Below are positions 25,047 to 34,212 of a stretch of DNA of 62,037 nt, one piece after another. Numbering within the stretch: the stretch's first letter is position 1; the number at the start of each line of letters is the position of its first letter. The notes beneath the pieces are model-generated. The model saw only the letters and a list, made by a program, of their open reading frames with translations, had not been told where the DNA came from and did no database searches. The position numbers were made by a program, and so were the translations under genes. Origin of the DNA: Erythrobacter sp. WG (GTDB lineage Bacteria; Pseudomonadota; Alphaproteobacteria; Sphingomonadales; Sphingomonadaceae); contig NZ_JAPFGY010000021.1 of assembly GCF_026586795.1 (NCBI RefSeq), positions 1 through 62,037 on the forward strand, written 5' to 3'.

Positions 25047-28000
25047 ATGCTGACCGCACGCCTTGCCGCGTTCGAAATCCGCTACCAGCTCAGGAACCCG
25101 GTGTTCTGGGTCTCGGTCGCGATCTTCTTCCTCCTGGGCTTCGGCCTTGCCGCGTCCGAGAACGTCAGCTTCGCATCGCCCGGCGCGGTGCACGAGAATT
25201 CGCCCTTCACGCTGACCTTCGCGATGGCGATTTTCGCGACCTTCTACCTGTTCGTCATCACCTCCTTCGTCGCCAACGCGGTGGTGCGCGACGATGCCAC
25301 CGGCTTCGGGCCGATGATCCGCGCGACGCCGGTAGGGCGCACCACCTTCCTTGCCGGGCGCTTCCTTGGCGGGCTCGCCATCGCGGTGCTCGGCTATCTC
25401 GCCGTGCCGTTCGGCATTGCGGTGGGCGCGGCGATGCCGTGGGTCGATCCGGAAACGGTCGGCCCGGGCGGGTTCATGACCTACGCCTGGCCGTTCCTCG
25501 TCATTGCCATCCCCAACCTGATCTTCTCCTCGGCGCTGCTGTTCAGCGTCGCGACGCTGACGCGCTCGATGCTGGCGAGCTATATCGGCGTCATCGTCCT
25601 TGTGATGGCCTATCTCGCGGTCAATGTCGCGGCCGGGGCGGATCCGGCGAACCTGCCGATCATGGCGAAGTTCGAGCCGCTCGGCACCGCCGCCATCGGC
25701 GAGGCGACGCGCTACTGGACGGCCGCCGACATGAACACGCGGCTGATCCCCTTCGAGGGCAACCTCATCGTCAATCGCCTCTTCACCCTCGCCCTTGCCG
25801 CGCTCTTCCTCGGGCTGGCGTGGTGGCGCTTCAGCATGACCGAGCGCGCGCCCTCCAGGCGCCGCCAGCGCAAGCTCGCCCGCGAAGCCGCCAGGCTGGC
25901 GAGCGCCGGCGCCGCGGTGCCGCGCACCCTCACCGCCCCCGTCACCCGCAGCTTCGGCTTCGCCCACGCGCTCGCCGCCTTCGGCACGCGCCTCAAGGCC
26001 GAGGTGCTGTTCGTCCTCAAGAGCCCCGGGCTGATCGTCCTGCTGCTCCTCGCGGTGCTGTTCTCGGCCTTCAACCTCGCCTTTGCCGAGACGGTTTTCG
26101 GCACGCCATCCTACCCGCTCACCGCCGGGGTGATCGAGACCCTGATCGGGTCCACGGCGATCTTCACGGTGATCGTCGCGGTGTTCTACGGGGGCGAACT
26201 CGTGTGGCGCGAGCGCGACGTGAAGATCGCCGAAATCCTCGATGCCGCGCCCGTCCCCGGCTGGGCGGTGTTCGTCCCCAAGATCCTCGCGATCCTCGCC
26301 GTCCTCGTCGGGCTCGAACTCGCCGGGATGGTGACCGGCGTGCTCTTCCAGCTCGCCAAGGGCACCGCCGATATCGACCTCGGGCTCTACCTTGCGGCCT
26401 ACGTCTTCCCGCAAAGCGTCGACCTGCTGCTGGTCGCGGTGCTCGCGGTGTTCTTCCAGGTCGTGAGCCCCAACAAATATGTCGGCTGGGGCCTGTTCCT
26501 GGTGTGGTTCGTCGGCCGCATCTTCCTGTCGAACCTCGGCTATACCAATATGCTCTACATGTTCGGCGCGACCCCGGGCGAGCCGCTCAGCGACATGAAC
26601 GGGACCGGCGGCTACTGGGTGGGCGGGCTGATTGGGCGCGCCTACTGGCTGTGCTTCGGCGTGCTGCTGCTGGTCTTCGCGCATTGGGCCTGGCCGCGCG
26701 GCACGGTGGTCGCCGTGCTGCCGCGCCTCAAGGCGGTGCGCCGGCGGATCACCCTGCCATCGGCGGGGCTCGCGTTCGCGGCAATCGCGGGGATGGTCGC
26801 GACCGGCCTTGTCATCCACCACAACATCAAGGTGCTCAACACCTACGAAACCAGCGACGAGGCCGAGGCGCGGCTTGCCGCCTTCGAGCGCCAATACCTG
26901 AAATACGAAACCCTGCCGCGCCCGGTCGTCACCGACGTGACCTTCGACATCGCCCTCTACCCGAAAGAACGCCGTGCCGAGATCACCGGCTCCTATGCCC
27001 TGCGCAATGACAGCGGCGTGCCGATCCGCGAGCTGCACGTGCGCCAGGGTGATCCCGACGTGACCTTCACGCGGCTTGCCATCGCCGGCGCGCAGCTCGC
27101 CAGTCACGACACCCGCCACGGCTACCGCATCTACCGCTTCGCCGCGCCGCTGGCGCCCGGGGCGACGACCCGGCTCGACTTCGCCTCGCAGGTGTGGCGA
27201 CGCGGCTTTCCCAATGGGCAGCCCGAGACCGACATGGCGCTGAACGGCACCTTCCTCAACGCCAACACCTTTGCGCCGATCATCGGCATGGACCGCCGCG
27301 TGCTGCTCCAGGACCGCGTGGAGCGCCGCCGCCAGGGCCTTCCGGCCGAGCTGCGCATGGCGAAGCTCGAGGACACGTCCGCGCAAGCCGCAAACTACAT
27401 CCGCGCCGACTGGGTCAATGCGCGCATAACCATCAGCACCGACGCCGACCAGGTGCCGATTGCGCCCGGCGACAAGGTTTCCGACCGGGTGGAGGGCGGC
27501 CGCCGCATCGCGGTGTTCCAGAGCCCGGCGCCGATCCTCGACTTCTTCTCGGTGCAGTCGGCACGCTATGCCGTGGCCGAAAAGCAGGCCGGGCCGGTTC
27601 GCCTGTCCGTCTATCACGATCCGCGCCACGCGTGGAACGTGCCCGCGATGCTCAGGGCGATGGAGACCTCGCTCGGCTATTACCAGCGCCATTTCGGGCC
27701 CTATCAGTTCGGCTATGCCCGGGTCATCGAGTTCCCCGGCTATGCGAGCTTCGCCCAGGCTTTCGCGGGCACCATGCCCTATTCCGAAAGCATCGGCTTT
27801 GCCGCCGACGTGCGCGATCCGGAAAAGATCGATTATGTCACCTACGTCACCGCTCACGAGGTCGCGCACCAGTACTGGGCGCACCAGATCGTCGGCGCGG
27901 ACATGCAGGGATCGACCCTGCTGTCGGAAACGCTGGCGCAATACAGCGCGCTGATGGTGATGAAGCAGCTCTACGGCGAGGACAAGATCCGCCGCTTCCT

Positions 28001-28655
28001 CAAGTTCGAGCTCGATCGCTACCTGTCGGGCCGCAAGGGCGACGTGCTGGACGAACAGCCGCTGATCCGGGTCGAGAACCAGCAGCACATCCACTACCGC
28101 AAGGGCAGCCTCGTCATGTATCTGCTCCAGGAGCGGCTGGGCGAGGATGCGGTCAACCGCGCGCTCGCGCGGCTGGTGGCGGCATATCGCTTCAAGGGCG
28201 CGCCCTACCCGCGCAGCCTCGACCTCATCGCCGAGCTGCGCAAGGAGGCCGCCACGCCCGAACAGCAGGCGCTAATCACAGACTTGTTCGAGAAGATCAC
28301 CGTCTATGACCTCAAGACCAAGCAGGCCGAAACGGTGAAGCTGGCCGACGGTCGCTGGAAGACGCGCATCTCCATCGAGGCGGGCAAGTTCTACGCCGAT
28401 GGCAAGGGCAACGAAAAGCCGGCGAGCCTCGCCGAGGGGATCGAGGTGGGGCTCTTCACCGCGCGGCCCGAGACGGGAGCGTTCCGCAAGGCCGACGTGG
28501 TGGCGATGCGGCGCTATCCGATCCGTGGGGGGAGCCAGGTGATCGAGGTGGTGACCGACAGGCAGCCGAAGTTCGCGGGCGTCGATCCTTACAACTTCAT
28601 CATAGACCGCAACTCGGACGACAACCTCGTGGAGGTCGACTCTCCGGCTAAGTAG
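25047..28655 (+). CDS. ABC-2 permease / M1-type aminopeptidase fusion
   Basis: A 1202-residue two-part protein. Residues 1 to about 590 contain roughly twelve membrane helices in two ABC-2 permease-like halves, with a basic linker around 265-300. Residues from about 620 form an M1 (gluzincin) metallopeptidase. The zinc motif is HEVAHQYW (His937, Glu938, His941), with the third ligand glutamate in SETLAQY about 20 residues on. It pairs with the ATPase encoded 15 bp upstream. Such fusions are found repeatedly in Sphingomonadales and Bacteroidetes-like genomes, but their job is not established. The model would be peptide handling coupled to export. The last 8 bp overlap the convergent tetR gene. 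Confidence 0.92.
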   Translation: MLTARLAAFEIRYQLRNPVFWVSVAIFFLLGFGLAASENVSFASPGAVHENSPFTLTFAMAIFATFYLFVITSFVANAVVRDDATGFGPMIRATPVGRTTFLAGRFLGGLAIAVLGYLAVPFGIAVGAAMPWVDPETVGPGGFMTYAWPFLVIAIPNLIFSSALLFSVATLTRSMLASYIGVIVLVMAYLAVNVAAGADPANLPIMAKFEPLGTAAIGEATRYWTAADMNTRLIPFEGNLIVNRLFTLALAALFLGLAWWRFSMTERAPSRRRQRKLAREAARLASAGAAVPRTLTAPVTRSFGFAHALAAFGTRLKAEVLFVLKSPGLIVLLLLAVLFSAFNLAFAETVFGTPSYPLTAGVIETLIGSTAIFTVIVAVFYGGELVWRERDVKIAEILDAAPVPGWAVFVPKILAILAVLVGLELAGMVTGVLFQLAKGTADIDLGLYLAAYVFPQSVDLLLVAVLAVFFQVVSPNKYVGWGLFLVWFVGRIFLSNLGYTNMLYMFGATPGEPLSDMNGTGGYWVGGLIGRAYWLCFGVLLLVFAHWAWPRGTVVAVLPRLKAVRRRITLPSAGLAFAAIAGMVATGLVIHHNIKVLNTYETSDEAEARLAAFERQYLKYETLPRPVVTDVTFDIALYPKERRAEITGSYALRNDSGVPIRELHVRQGDPDVTFTRLAIAGAQLASHDTRHGYRIYRFAAPLAPGATTRLDFASQVWRRGFPNGQPETDMALNGTFLNANTFAPIIGMDRRVLLQDRVERRRQGLPAELRMAKLEDTSAQAANYIRADWVNARITISTDADQVPIAPGDKVSDRVEGGRRIAVFQSPAPILDFFSVQSARYAVAEKQAGPVRLSVYHDPRHAWNVPAMLRAMETSLGYYQRHFGPYQFGYARVIEFPGYASFAQAFAGTMPYSESIGFAADVRDPEKIDYVTYVTAHEVAHQYWAHQIVGADMQGSTLLSETLAQYSALMVMKQLYGEDKIRRFLKFELDRYLSGRKGDVLDEQPLIRVENQQHIHYRKGSLVMYLLQERLGEDAVNRALARLVAAYRFKGAPYPRSLDLIAELRKEAATPEQQALITDLFEKITVYDLKTKQAETVKLADGRWKTRISIEAGKFYADGKGNEKPASLAEGIEVGLFTARPETGAFRKADVVAMRRYPIRGGSQVIEVVTDRQPKFAGVDPYNFIIDRNSDDNLVEVDSPAK

Positions 28656-29247
28656 GCGGGGCAACCGGCGCGGCGAGCCGACCAAGCAGGCGGAGCGTTT
28701 CGCGGGCGGAACCGGCTGGCGTGGTGCCCGCCAGTTCCAGTGTCACGGCACCGTGGAGGGTCGACCAGATGAGGCCCTCCATTGCCCGCGCCTCGGCTTT
28801 CGCCATCCCGCCGCGGATCAGCCCGTCGCCATAGACCGAAAGGGTGGCCCGCGCCCGCCGGACGGCGCGGCCCAGCGGGCCATCGCTTGCGTCGTCCTGC
28901 TGGTGAAGATCGAACATCAGGCGGTAGGTGTTGGCATTGTCGAGCGCGAAATCGACATAGGCGCGCGCGGCTGCCGCCCCCTTTGCCGCGGCATTTCCGG
29001 GGGTGGCGGCATAGGCTTCCTCCAGCAACGCAGCAAAGCGTTCGAAGCCGCGAATGCGCACCGCGACGAGGATGTCGTCGCGGCCCACGAAGTAACGGTA
29101 GGGCGTCATCGGGCTCACCCCCAGTTCGGCTGCGATCTGGCGCATCGAGACGTTTTCGGCGCCGCGGCGCGCGAACAGGCCTTCGGCGACATCGCACAGC
29201 CGGGTCTGGAAGGCGGCGAGATCCTCGTGCGTGAGCGAGCGGGTCAT
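28648..29247 (-). CDS. TetR-family regulator
   Basis: A 199-residue TetR repressor with a canonical N-terminal helix-turn-helix (VSMRQIAAELGVSPMTPYRY, about residues 33-52) and a C-terminal WHG-type ligand domain. It is divergent from the FAD oxidoreductase at 29408, and a tandem palindrome at 29304-29327 lies between them, so it probably represses that gene and itself. Confidence 0.93.
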   Translation of the reverse strand: MTRSLTHEDLAAFQTRLCDVAEGLFARRGAENVSMRQIAAELGVSPMTPYRYFVGRDDILVAVRIRGFERFAALLEEAYAATPGNAAAKGAAAARAYVDFALDNANTYRLMFDLHQQDDASDGPLGRAVRRARATLSVYGDGLIRGGMAKAEARAMEGLIWSTLHGAVTLELAGTTPAGSARETLRLLGRLAAPVAPPT

Positions 29248-29303
29248 GGGCGGTCTCCGGGGGTGCGGACAAGGTCTGGCTCAAGTGGCTTGACGCCGCC
29301 ATC

Positions 29304-29327
29304 TTACAGTGTAAATTTACAGTGTAA
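29304..29327. promoter_or_regulatory. Tandem TetR operator
   Basis: TTACAGTGTAA occurs twice (29304-29314 and 29317-29327), each copy a palindrome around one central base, offset by 13 bp. It lies between divergent tetR and oxidoreductase genes and is an excellent candidate operator for two TetR dimers. Confidence 0.85.
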
Positions 29328-29407
29328 AGAGTGCCTCCCGGTTCGTTGGTTCGCACCTTCGCCGCGCGTGGAGCGCATGCACTATGTCAACTTGCAAGGA
29401 GCCTGCC

Positions 29408-30808
29408 ATGCACCACATCGACACCGACTATCTCGTCATCGGCGCAGGCGCGGTGGGCATGGCCTTTGCCGACACGATCCTCGCCGAGACCGATGCCCAT
29501 GTGACGATCGTCGATCGCCAGGCGCGCCCCGGCGGGCACTGGAACGATGCCTACCCCTTCGTCGCGCTGCACCAGCCCTCGGCCTTCTACGGGGTGAACT
29601 CGCTGCCGCTGGGCGAGAACCGCAAGGATACCCACGGGGTCAACGCGGGGCTCTACGAGCTTGCCTCGGGCGCGGAGGTCAGCGGCTACTATGACAAGGT
29701 GATGCGCCAGAAACTGCTGCCGACGGGCCGGGTGACCTGGCTGCCGATGTCCGAATGCCGGGGCGAGGACCGCGTGGTCTCGCTGATGTCGGGCGAGGAG
29801 ACGCAGGTGACCGTGCGCCGCAAGGTGGTTGCATCCGCGCACAACAGCCCCGTCATCCCCGCCAATCACACGCCCCGCTTCACCGTCGCCGAAGGCGCGC
29901 GCGTGGTGCCTCCGGGCGAGCTCGCCCGGCTGTGGCTGGCGCCCGAGCGGCCCGATCGCTTCGTGGTGCTCGGCGCAGGCAAGACCGCGATGGACGCGGT
30001 CGGCTGGCTGCTGGCAATGGGCACGCCGGCAGAAGCGATCCAATGGATCAAGCCGCGCGAGAGCTGGCTCATCAACCGCACCACCACCCAGCCCGGCGCG
30101 GAGTTCTTCGACGCGGTGTTCGGCGCCCAGCTCGCCCAGATGCGCGCCTTTGCGCAAGGGACATCGCCCGAGGACATCTTCGCCCGGCTCGAAGCGGCGG
30201 GGATGATGCTGCGGATCGACCCTGCGGTGACGCCCACCATGTTCCACTACGCCACGATCTCCGAGGGCGAAGTGGCCGAGCTGCGCCGCGTCACCGATGT
30301 CGTGCGCAAGGGCCGGGTGACCGCGATCGGCCCGTCCGAAATCGTGCTGGAGGAGGGCACCGAGCCCGCCTCGGCCAAGGCACTCTACATCGATTGCACC
30401 GCCTCGGCGGTCGAACCGCGCGCGCCCCAGCCGATCTTTCAGGGCGACCGGATCGTGCCCCAGCTGGTGCGCGTGCCGCAGCCCTGCTTCTCGGCCGCGC
30501 TGATCGCCTTCGTCGAGGCGCATTACGAGGGCGACGATGCCAAGAACGCGCTGTGCCGCACGGTGCCCTTCCCGCATGATCTCAAGAGCTGGCTCACCAC
30601 CAACATCATCAACATCATGAACCAGGGCGCGTGGTTCGCCGACGAGCGGCTGGGCACCTGGATCCGCCAGAGCCGGCTCGACGGGTTCGGCAAAATCGCC
30701 GCGGCGGTCGACCGGGAGGATGCCGAACGGACCGCGATCCTGAGGGATCTGCGCGCCACCGGCCCGGCGGCGGTCGCCAACCTGATGCGGCTGGCGAGCG
30801 CGGCTTAG
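29408..30808 (+). CDS. FAD/NAD(P)-binding oxidoreductase, monooxygenase-like
   Basis: A 466-residue flavoprotein. An FAD-binding motif (DYLVIGAGAVGMAFAD, residues 7-22) and a second nucleotide-binding motif (FVVLGAGKTAMDAVGW, about 184-199) suggest a flavin-monooxygenase-like enzyme. The ATG at 29408 has AAGGAG six bases upstream and is preferred over ATG 29384. It is controlled, by position, by the adjacent TetR through the tandem operator, which suggests induction by a small hydrophobic compound. The exact reaction is unknown. Confidence 0.82.
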   Translation: MHHIDTDYLVIGAGAVGMAFADTILAETDAHVTIVDRQARPGGHWNDAYPFVALHQPSAFYGVNSLPLGENRKDTHGVNAGLYELASGAEVSGYYDKVMRQKLLPTGRVTWLPMSECRGEDRVVSLMSGEETQVTVRRKVVASAHNSPVIPANHTPRFTVAEGARVVPPGELARLWLAPERPDRFVVLGAGKTAMDAVGWLLAMGTPAEAIQWIKPRESWLINRTTTQPGAEFFDAVFGAQLAQMRAFAQGTSPEDIFARLEAAGMMLRIDPAVTPTMFHYATISEGEVAELRRVTDVVRKGRVTAIGPSEIVLEEGTEPASAKALYIDCTASAVEPRAPQPIFQGDRIVPQLVRVPQPCFSAALIAFVEAHYEGDDAKNALCRTVPFPHDLKSWLTTNIINIMNQGAWFADERLGTWIRQSRLDGFGKIAAAVDREDAERTAILRDLRATGPAAVANLMRLASAA

Positions 30809-33150
30809 GCCAGGAACAGCTCGGCCGCCGCGTCGATGATCGCGTGCGTGTCGAGCCGGTAGGTGCGGTAGAGATCCGGGAGGTCGCCGGTCTGGCCGAA
30901 GCGGTCGGTGCCGAGGGGGCTGATGCGGTGGCCCTTGACTCCGCCGAGCCACGAAAGGGCAGCAGGCGAGCCATCGAGCACGGTGACGAGGCCCGCGTCG
31001 GGGGCAAGCTCGCCGAGCAGCGTCTCGATATGGCTGGGCGTGCGCGCCCCACCCTGCCACCGCGCCGCGCGGGCGGCGCTCCAGTCGCGGTGCAGGCGGT
31101 CGGGCGAGGTCACCGCGAGCAGGCCGAGGCCGGGCAGGTCGTCCTGCAATTCTTCCCACGCCGCGAGCGCCTCGGGCGCGACCGCGCCGCTGTAGGCGAT
31201 GGCCGCCTTGGCCCCCGGCAAAGGCGGGCGCAGCCAGTAGGCCCCGGCGATGGCGCCCGCCTCCCAGCTGTCGTCCGTGCGGGGCTGCTGCTCGATCTGG
31301 CGGGTTGTAAGCCTCAGATAAACCGAGCTCCCCCCGTCCGCCTGCATATGGTCGAAAGCCCACCGCATCAGCAGCGCGACCTCGTCGGCGAAGGCGGGCT
31401 CGAAGCTTTCGAGCCCCGGCTGGCCCATCCCGATCAGCGGCGTGTTGATCGACTGGTGCGCCCCGCCCTCGCCTGCCAGCGTTATCCCTGAGGGCGTGCC
31501 CACAAGCAGAAAGCGCGCGTCCTGGTAGCAGCCGTAATTGAGCGCATCGAGGCCGCGGGCGATGAAGGGGTCATAGACCGTCCCCACCGGCAGCAGCCGC
31601 GTGCCGAAATGCGGGGCGGCAAGGCCCAGCGAGGTCAGCAGCAGGAAGAAGTTGTGCTCGGCGATCCCCAGCTCGATGTGCTGGCCCGCAGTGTGCGCGC
31701 TCCACTTCTGCGCCGAGGGGATCTTCGCCTTCTGGAACACGTCGGCGAGCTCCTGCCGCCGGAACAGCCCGCGCTGGTTGACGAAGGCGCCGAGGTTGGT
31801 GGTCTGCGTCACGTCGGGCGCGGTGGTGACGATCCGGTCGGCGAGCGCCGCGTCGGACTTGGCGAGGTCGTAGAGAACCTTGCCGAAGGCAGCCTGCGTC
31901 GAGAGCACCGCCCCTTCCGGCACCGGCAGGCGATCCGGTACGGGCACGGCGGGCGCGCGGTGCTCGGGGGCCTTGCGGGCGATGGGGCTGTCCTTGACCA
32001 GCGCCTCCAGACGCGCGGCGAGGTTGTCGCCCAGCCCCGCCCACTTGTCCCATTCCTCGCCCGGCTGGATTCCGAGTTCGGCGCGCAGGCCTTCGATCTG
32101 CGCGGTGTTCATCATCCCCGAATGGTTGTCCTTGTGCCCGGCGAGCGGCAGGCCGTAGCCCTTCACGGTGTAGGCGATGAACAGCGTCGGCTGGTCGCCG
32201 GTGGCAGCGTCGAAGGCGTCGAGGAGCGTCTCGATGCAATGCCCGCCGAGGTTGGTCATGAGGCGAGCGAGGGCGGCGTCGTCATGGTCGGCGAGCAGTT
32301 CCTTGACGCCCCGGACACCCGCCAGATCCCGCTCGAGCCGCTCGCGCCACGCCGCGCCGCCGAGATAGGTCAGCACCGCGAAGTCGGCATTGGGGCAGTT
32401 TGCGATCCAGTCCTCCAGCGCCCTGCCGCCCGGGCGCTGGAACGCCTCGCGCTGGAGCCTGCCGTGCTTCAGCGTCACCACCCGCCAGCCGCAGGTCTCG
32501 AAGATGTCGTCGAACCGGCGGAACATCCGGTCGGCGGTGGTCGCGTCCAAGGACTGGCGGTTGTAGTCGACGATCCACCAGCAATTGCGCAGATCATGCT
32601 TGTAGCCCTCGATCAGGCACTCGTAGATGTTGCCCTCGTCCAGTTCGGCATCACCCATCAGCGCGATCATCCGGCCGGTGTCCGCCTCGGCGAGCTGGCC
32701 GTGCGCGACGAGATAATCCTGCACGAGGGAGCTGAAGGCGGTCACCGCCACGCCGAGGCCCACCGATCCGGTCGAGAAGTCGATCGGGATCGTGTCCTTG
32801 GTGCGGCTGGGATAGGACTGCACGCCGCCCAGCCCCCGGAAGCGTTCGAGCTTCTCGCGGGTCTGCTCGCTCAGAAGGTAGTGGATCGCGTGGAGCACCG
32901 GCCCGGCGTGGGGCTTCACCGCCACCTTGTCCTGCGGCCTGAGCGCGTGGAAATAGAGCGCGGTCATGATCGCCGTCATCGAGGCGCAGGAGGCCTGATG
33001 CCCGCCGACCTTCAGCCCGTCGCGCTTCGCGCGGATGTTGTTGGCGTTGTGGACGGTCCACGAGGAGAGCCACCTCAGGCGCTCCTCGATCCGGGTGAGG
33101 AGCGCGACCTGTTCGGCGCGCGCCGCTGCCACCGCGTCGCCTTCAGCCAT
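30805..33150 (-). CDS. AceE-like transketolase-family enzyme
   Basis: A 781-residue thiamine-diphosphate enzyme resembling the homodimeric pyruvate dehydrogenase E1 (AceE) and transketolases. The region GLKVGGHQASCASM, the ThDP-Mg motif MGDAELDEGNIYECL followed by WWIVDYNRQSLD, and the C-terminal GAYWLRPPLPG domain are visible. It is about 100 residues shorter than AceE, and no E2 or E3 genes are nearby, so a role as free-standing transketolase-type enzyme is more likely than as a PDH component. The ATG at 33150 has GAAGG eight bases upstream; an earlier ATG at 33195 lacks a Shine-Dalgarno. Substrate is uncertain. Confidence 0.85.
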   Translation of the reverse strand: MAEGDAVAAARAEQVALLTRIEERLRWLSSWTVHNANNIRAKRDGLKVGGHQASCASMTAIMTALYFHALRPQDKVAVKPHAGPVLHAIHYLLSEQTREKLERFRGLGGVQSYPSRTKDTIPIDFSTGSVGLGVAVTAFSSLVQDYLVAHGQLAEADTGRMIALMGDAELDEGNIYECLIEGYKHDLRNCWWIVDYNRQSLDATTADRMFRRFDDIFETCGWRVVTLKHGRLQREAFQRPGGRALEDWIANCPNADFAVLTYLGGAAWRERLERDLAGVRGVKELLADHDDAALARLMTNLGGHCIETLLDAFDAATGDQPTLFIAYTVKGYGLPLAGHKDNHSGMMNTAQIEGLRAELGIQPGEEWDKWAGLGDNLAARLEALVKDSPIARKAPEHRAPAVPVPDRLPVPEGAVLSTQAAFGKVLYDLAKSDAALADRIVTTAPDVTQTTNLGAFVNQRGLFRRQELADVFQKAKIPSAQKWSAHTAGQHIELGIAEHNFFLLLTSLGLAAPHFGTRLLPVGTVYDPFIARGLDALNYGCYQDARFLLVGTPSGITLAGEGGAHQSINTPLIGMGQPGLESFEPAFADEVALLMRWAFDHMQADGGSSVYLRLTTRQIEQQPRTDDSWEAGAIAGAYWLRPPLPGAKAAIAYSGAVAPEALAAWEELQDDLPGLGLLAVTSPDRLHRDWSAARAARWQGGARTPSHIETLLGELAPDAGLVTVLDGSPAALSWLGGVKGHRISPLGTDRFGQTGDLPDLYRTYRLDTHAIIDAAAELFLA

Positions 33151-33487
33151 CCGCCCAGCCTTCGCCGCCACTGCACCCGTTCCTTCCGCTGACATGGGAG
33201 CGGGCCATAGCGCCCGGCAGGCGGGTGCGTCCACCATCCACGCGCTCCGCCCGCGCGGCGCAGGGCGAGGGTCGGCGGCATTCTCTCCCGGCCTTCATGC
33301 GTATGGCATGGTGGCTGTAGTTCATCCCCGCGCCCGACGCCATCCCCGTCGCGGAGGCCCGCAGGCTGCTGCGCCGCACGACCTTGGCGGTGATCCCGAT
33401 CTGTCTCAGCTACCTTGGCTATGCCCGTAGGGCATCCATCGTCCGCTGAACTGCAAAAGCGTTTTCGCTCCCAGGTCCGGCACGGCG
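33151..33487. other. 337-bp intergenic region with a possible transporter remnant
   Basis: No intact gene is seen. On the plus strand about 33325-33450 reads in one frame as IPVAEARRLLRRTTLAVIPI followed by a short hydrophobic stretch and a stop, similar in character to the N-terminus of MFS transporters. It has no clear start and is at best a remnant. Confidence 0.35.
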
Positions 33488-34126
33488 TCAGCGCGGCGCG
33501 GCGCCCTCGATGAACAGCCGCCAGCTCCGCTCCACCCAGGGTTTTACTTCCTCCTGCGCGACCGGGCGTCCGGTGACGCACCACTGCAGCAGCAGGCCCG
33601 CCGTCATCTCGAGCGCCATCTCGGCCAGCAGGGCGGGATCCTCCGGCCCCAGCTCGCCGCCCGCCTGCGCCTCGCGCACCAATTCGGTGCAGCGCGCGAT
33701 CAGCGGGTCGCTGTCCGGATCATGCAGGATCGCGGCGATTTCCGGAAAGCGGATCGCCTCGGCAACGGTCATGCGGTAGAGCGCCACCATCTGCGGGTCG
33801 ACGGCGGCGTGCGCGGCGCGCAGGACGATGTCCCTGAGCCGCTGGAGCGCGCTGCCCGCCTCACCCTCCTCCCCGCCGCGCGCTTCGACGATGTAGAGCA
33901 TCGAGCGCTCGATGCAGGCACGGAACAGCGCCGCCTTGTCGGGGTAGCGGCGGTAGATGGTGTGCTTGCCGACCCGCGCATCGCCGGCGATCGCAGCGAT
34001 CGAGGTCGCCTCGTAGCCGCGCGTCGCGAACAGGCGCATCGCGGTGTCCAGCACCTTGTCGGTCAGCTGGGCGGATTCGTCCAGACTGGGACGCCCGACG
34101 CGCACCTTGGTCTTGCAGCCTTTCAT
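33488..34126 (-). CDS. TetR-family repressor of the RND efflux operon
   Basis: A 212-residue TetR regulator with helix-turn-helix TSIAAIAGDARVGKHTIYRR (about residues 41-60) and a C-terminal domain of the AefR/AcrR type (TetR_C). It is divergent from the NodT-MFP-RND operon starting at 34213, so it most likely represses it, as usual for this arrangement. The ATG at 34126 (MKGCKTKVRVGRPS) was chosen because an upstream ATG at 34183 would lie inside the putative operator at 34176. Confidence 0.9.
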   Translation of the reverse strand: MKGCKTKVRVGRPSLDESAQLTDKVLDTAMRLFATRGYEATSIAAIAGDARVGKHTIYRRYPDKAALFRACIERSMLYIVEARGGEEGEAGSALQRLRDIVLRAAHAAVDPQMVALYRMTVAEAIRFPEIAAILHDPDSDPLIARCTELVREAQAGGELGPEDPALLAEMALEMTAGLLLQWCVTGRPVAQEEVKPWVERSWRLFIEGAAPR

Positions 34127-34175
34127 CTCGCGGGGCTCGATAAACCGCTTGCGCCGGAAAGGGAAGCCGCTATGA

Positions 34176-34192
34176 AACGGCACGTATCCGTT
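34176..34192. promoter_or_regulatory. Putative TetR operator of the efflux operon
   Basis: AACGG (34176-34180) and CCGTT (34188-34192) are 5-bp inverted arms around a 7-base centre (AACGGCACGTATCCGTT). The site lies in the divergent region between tetR and the efflux genes, 21 bp before the NodT start. Confidence 0.5.
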
Positions 34193-34212
34193 CCATTTAT
34201 TGCAGCCCTGTC

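Noticed and set aside
22848..28094. A very long minus-strand open frame (about 1750 codons)
   Set aside because: Only its last 360 codons (from ATG 23930) have protein features. The rest is antisense to the ABC ATPase and permease/peptidase genes and is a GC-rich shadow frame.
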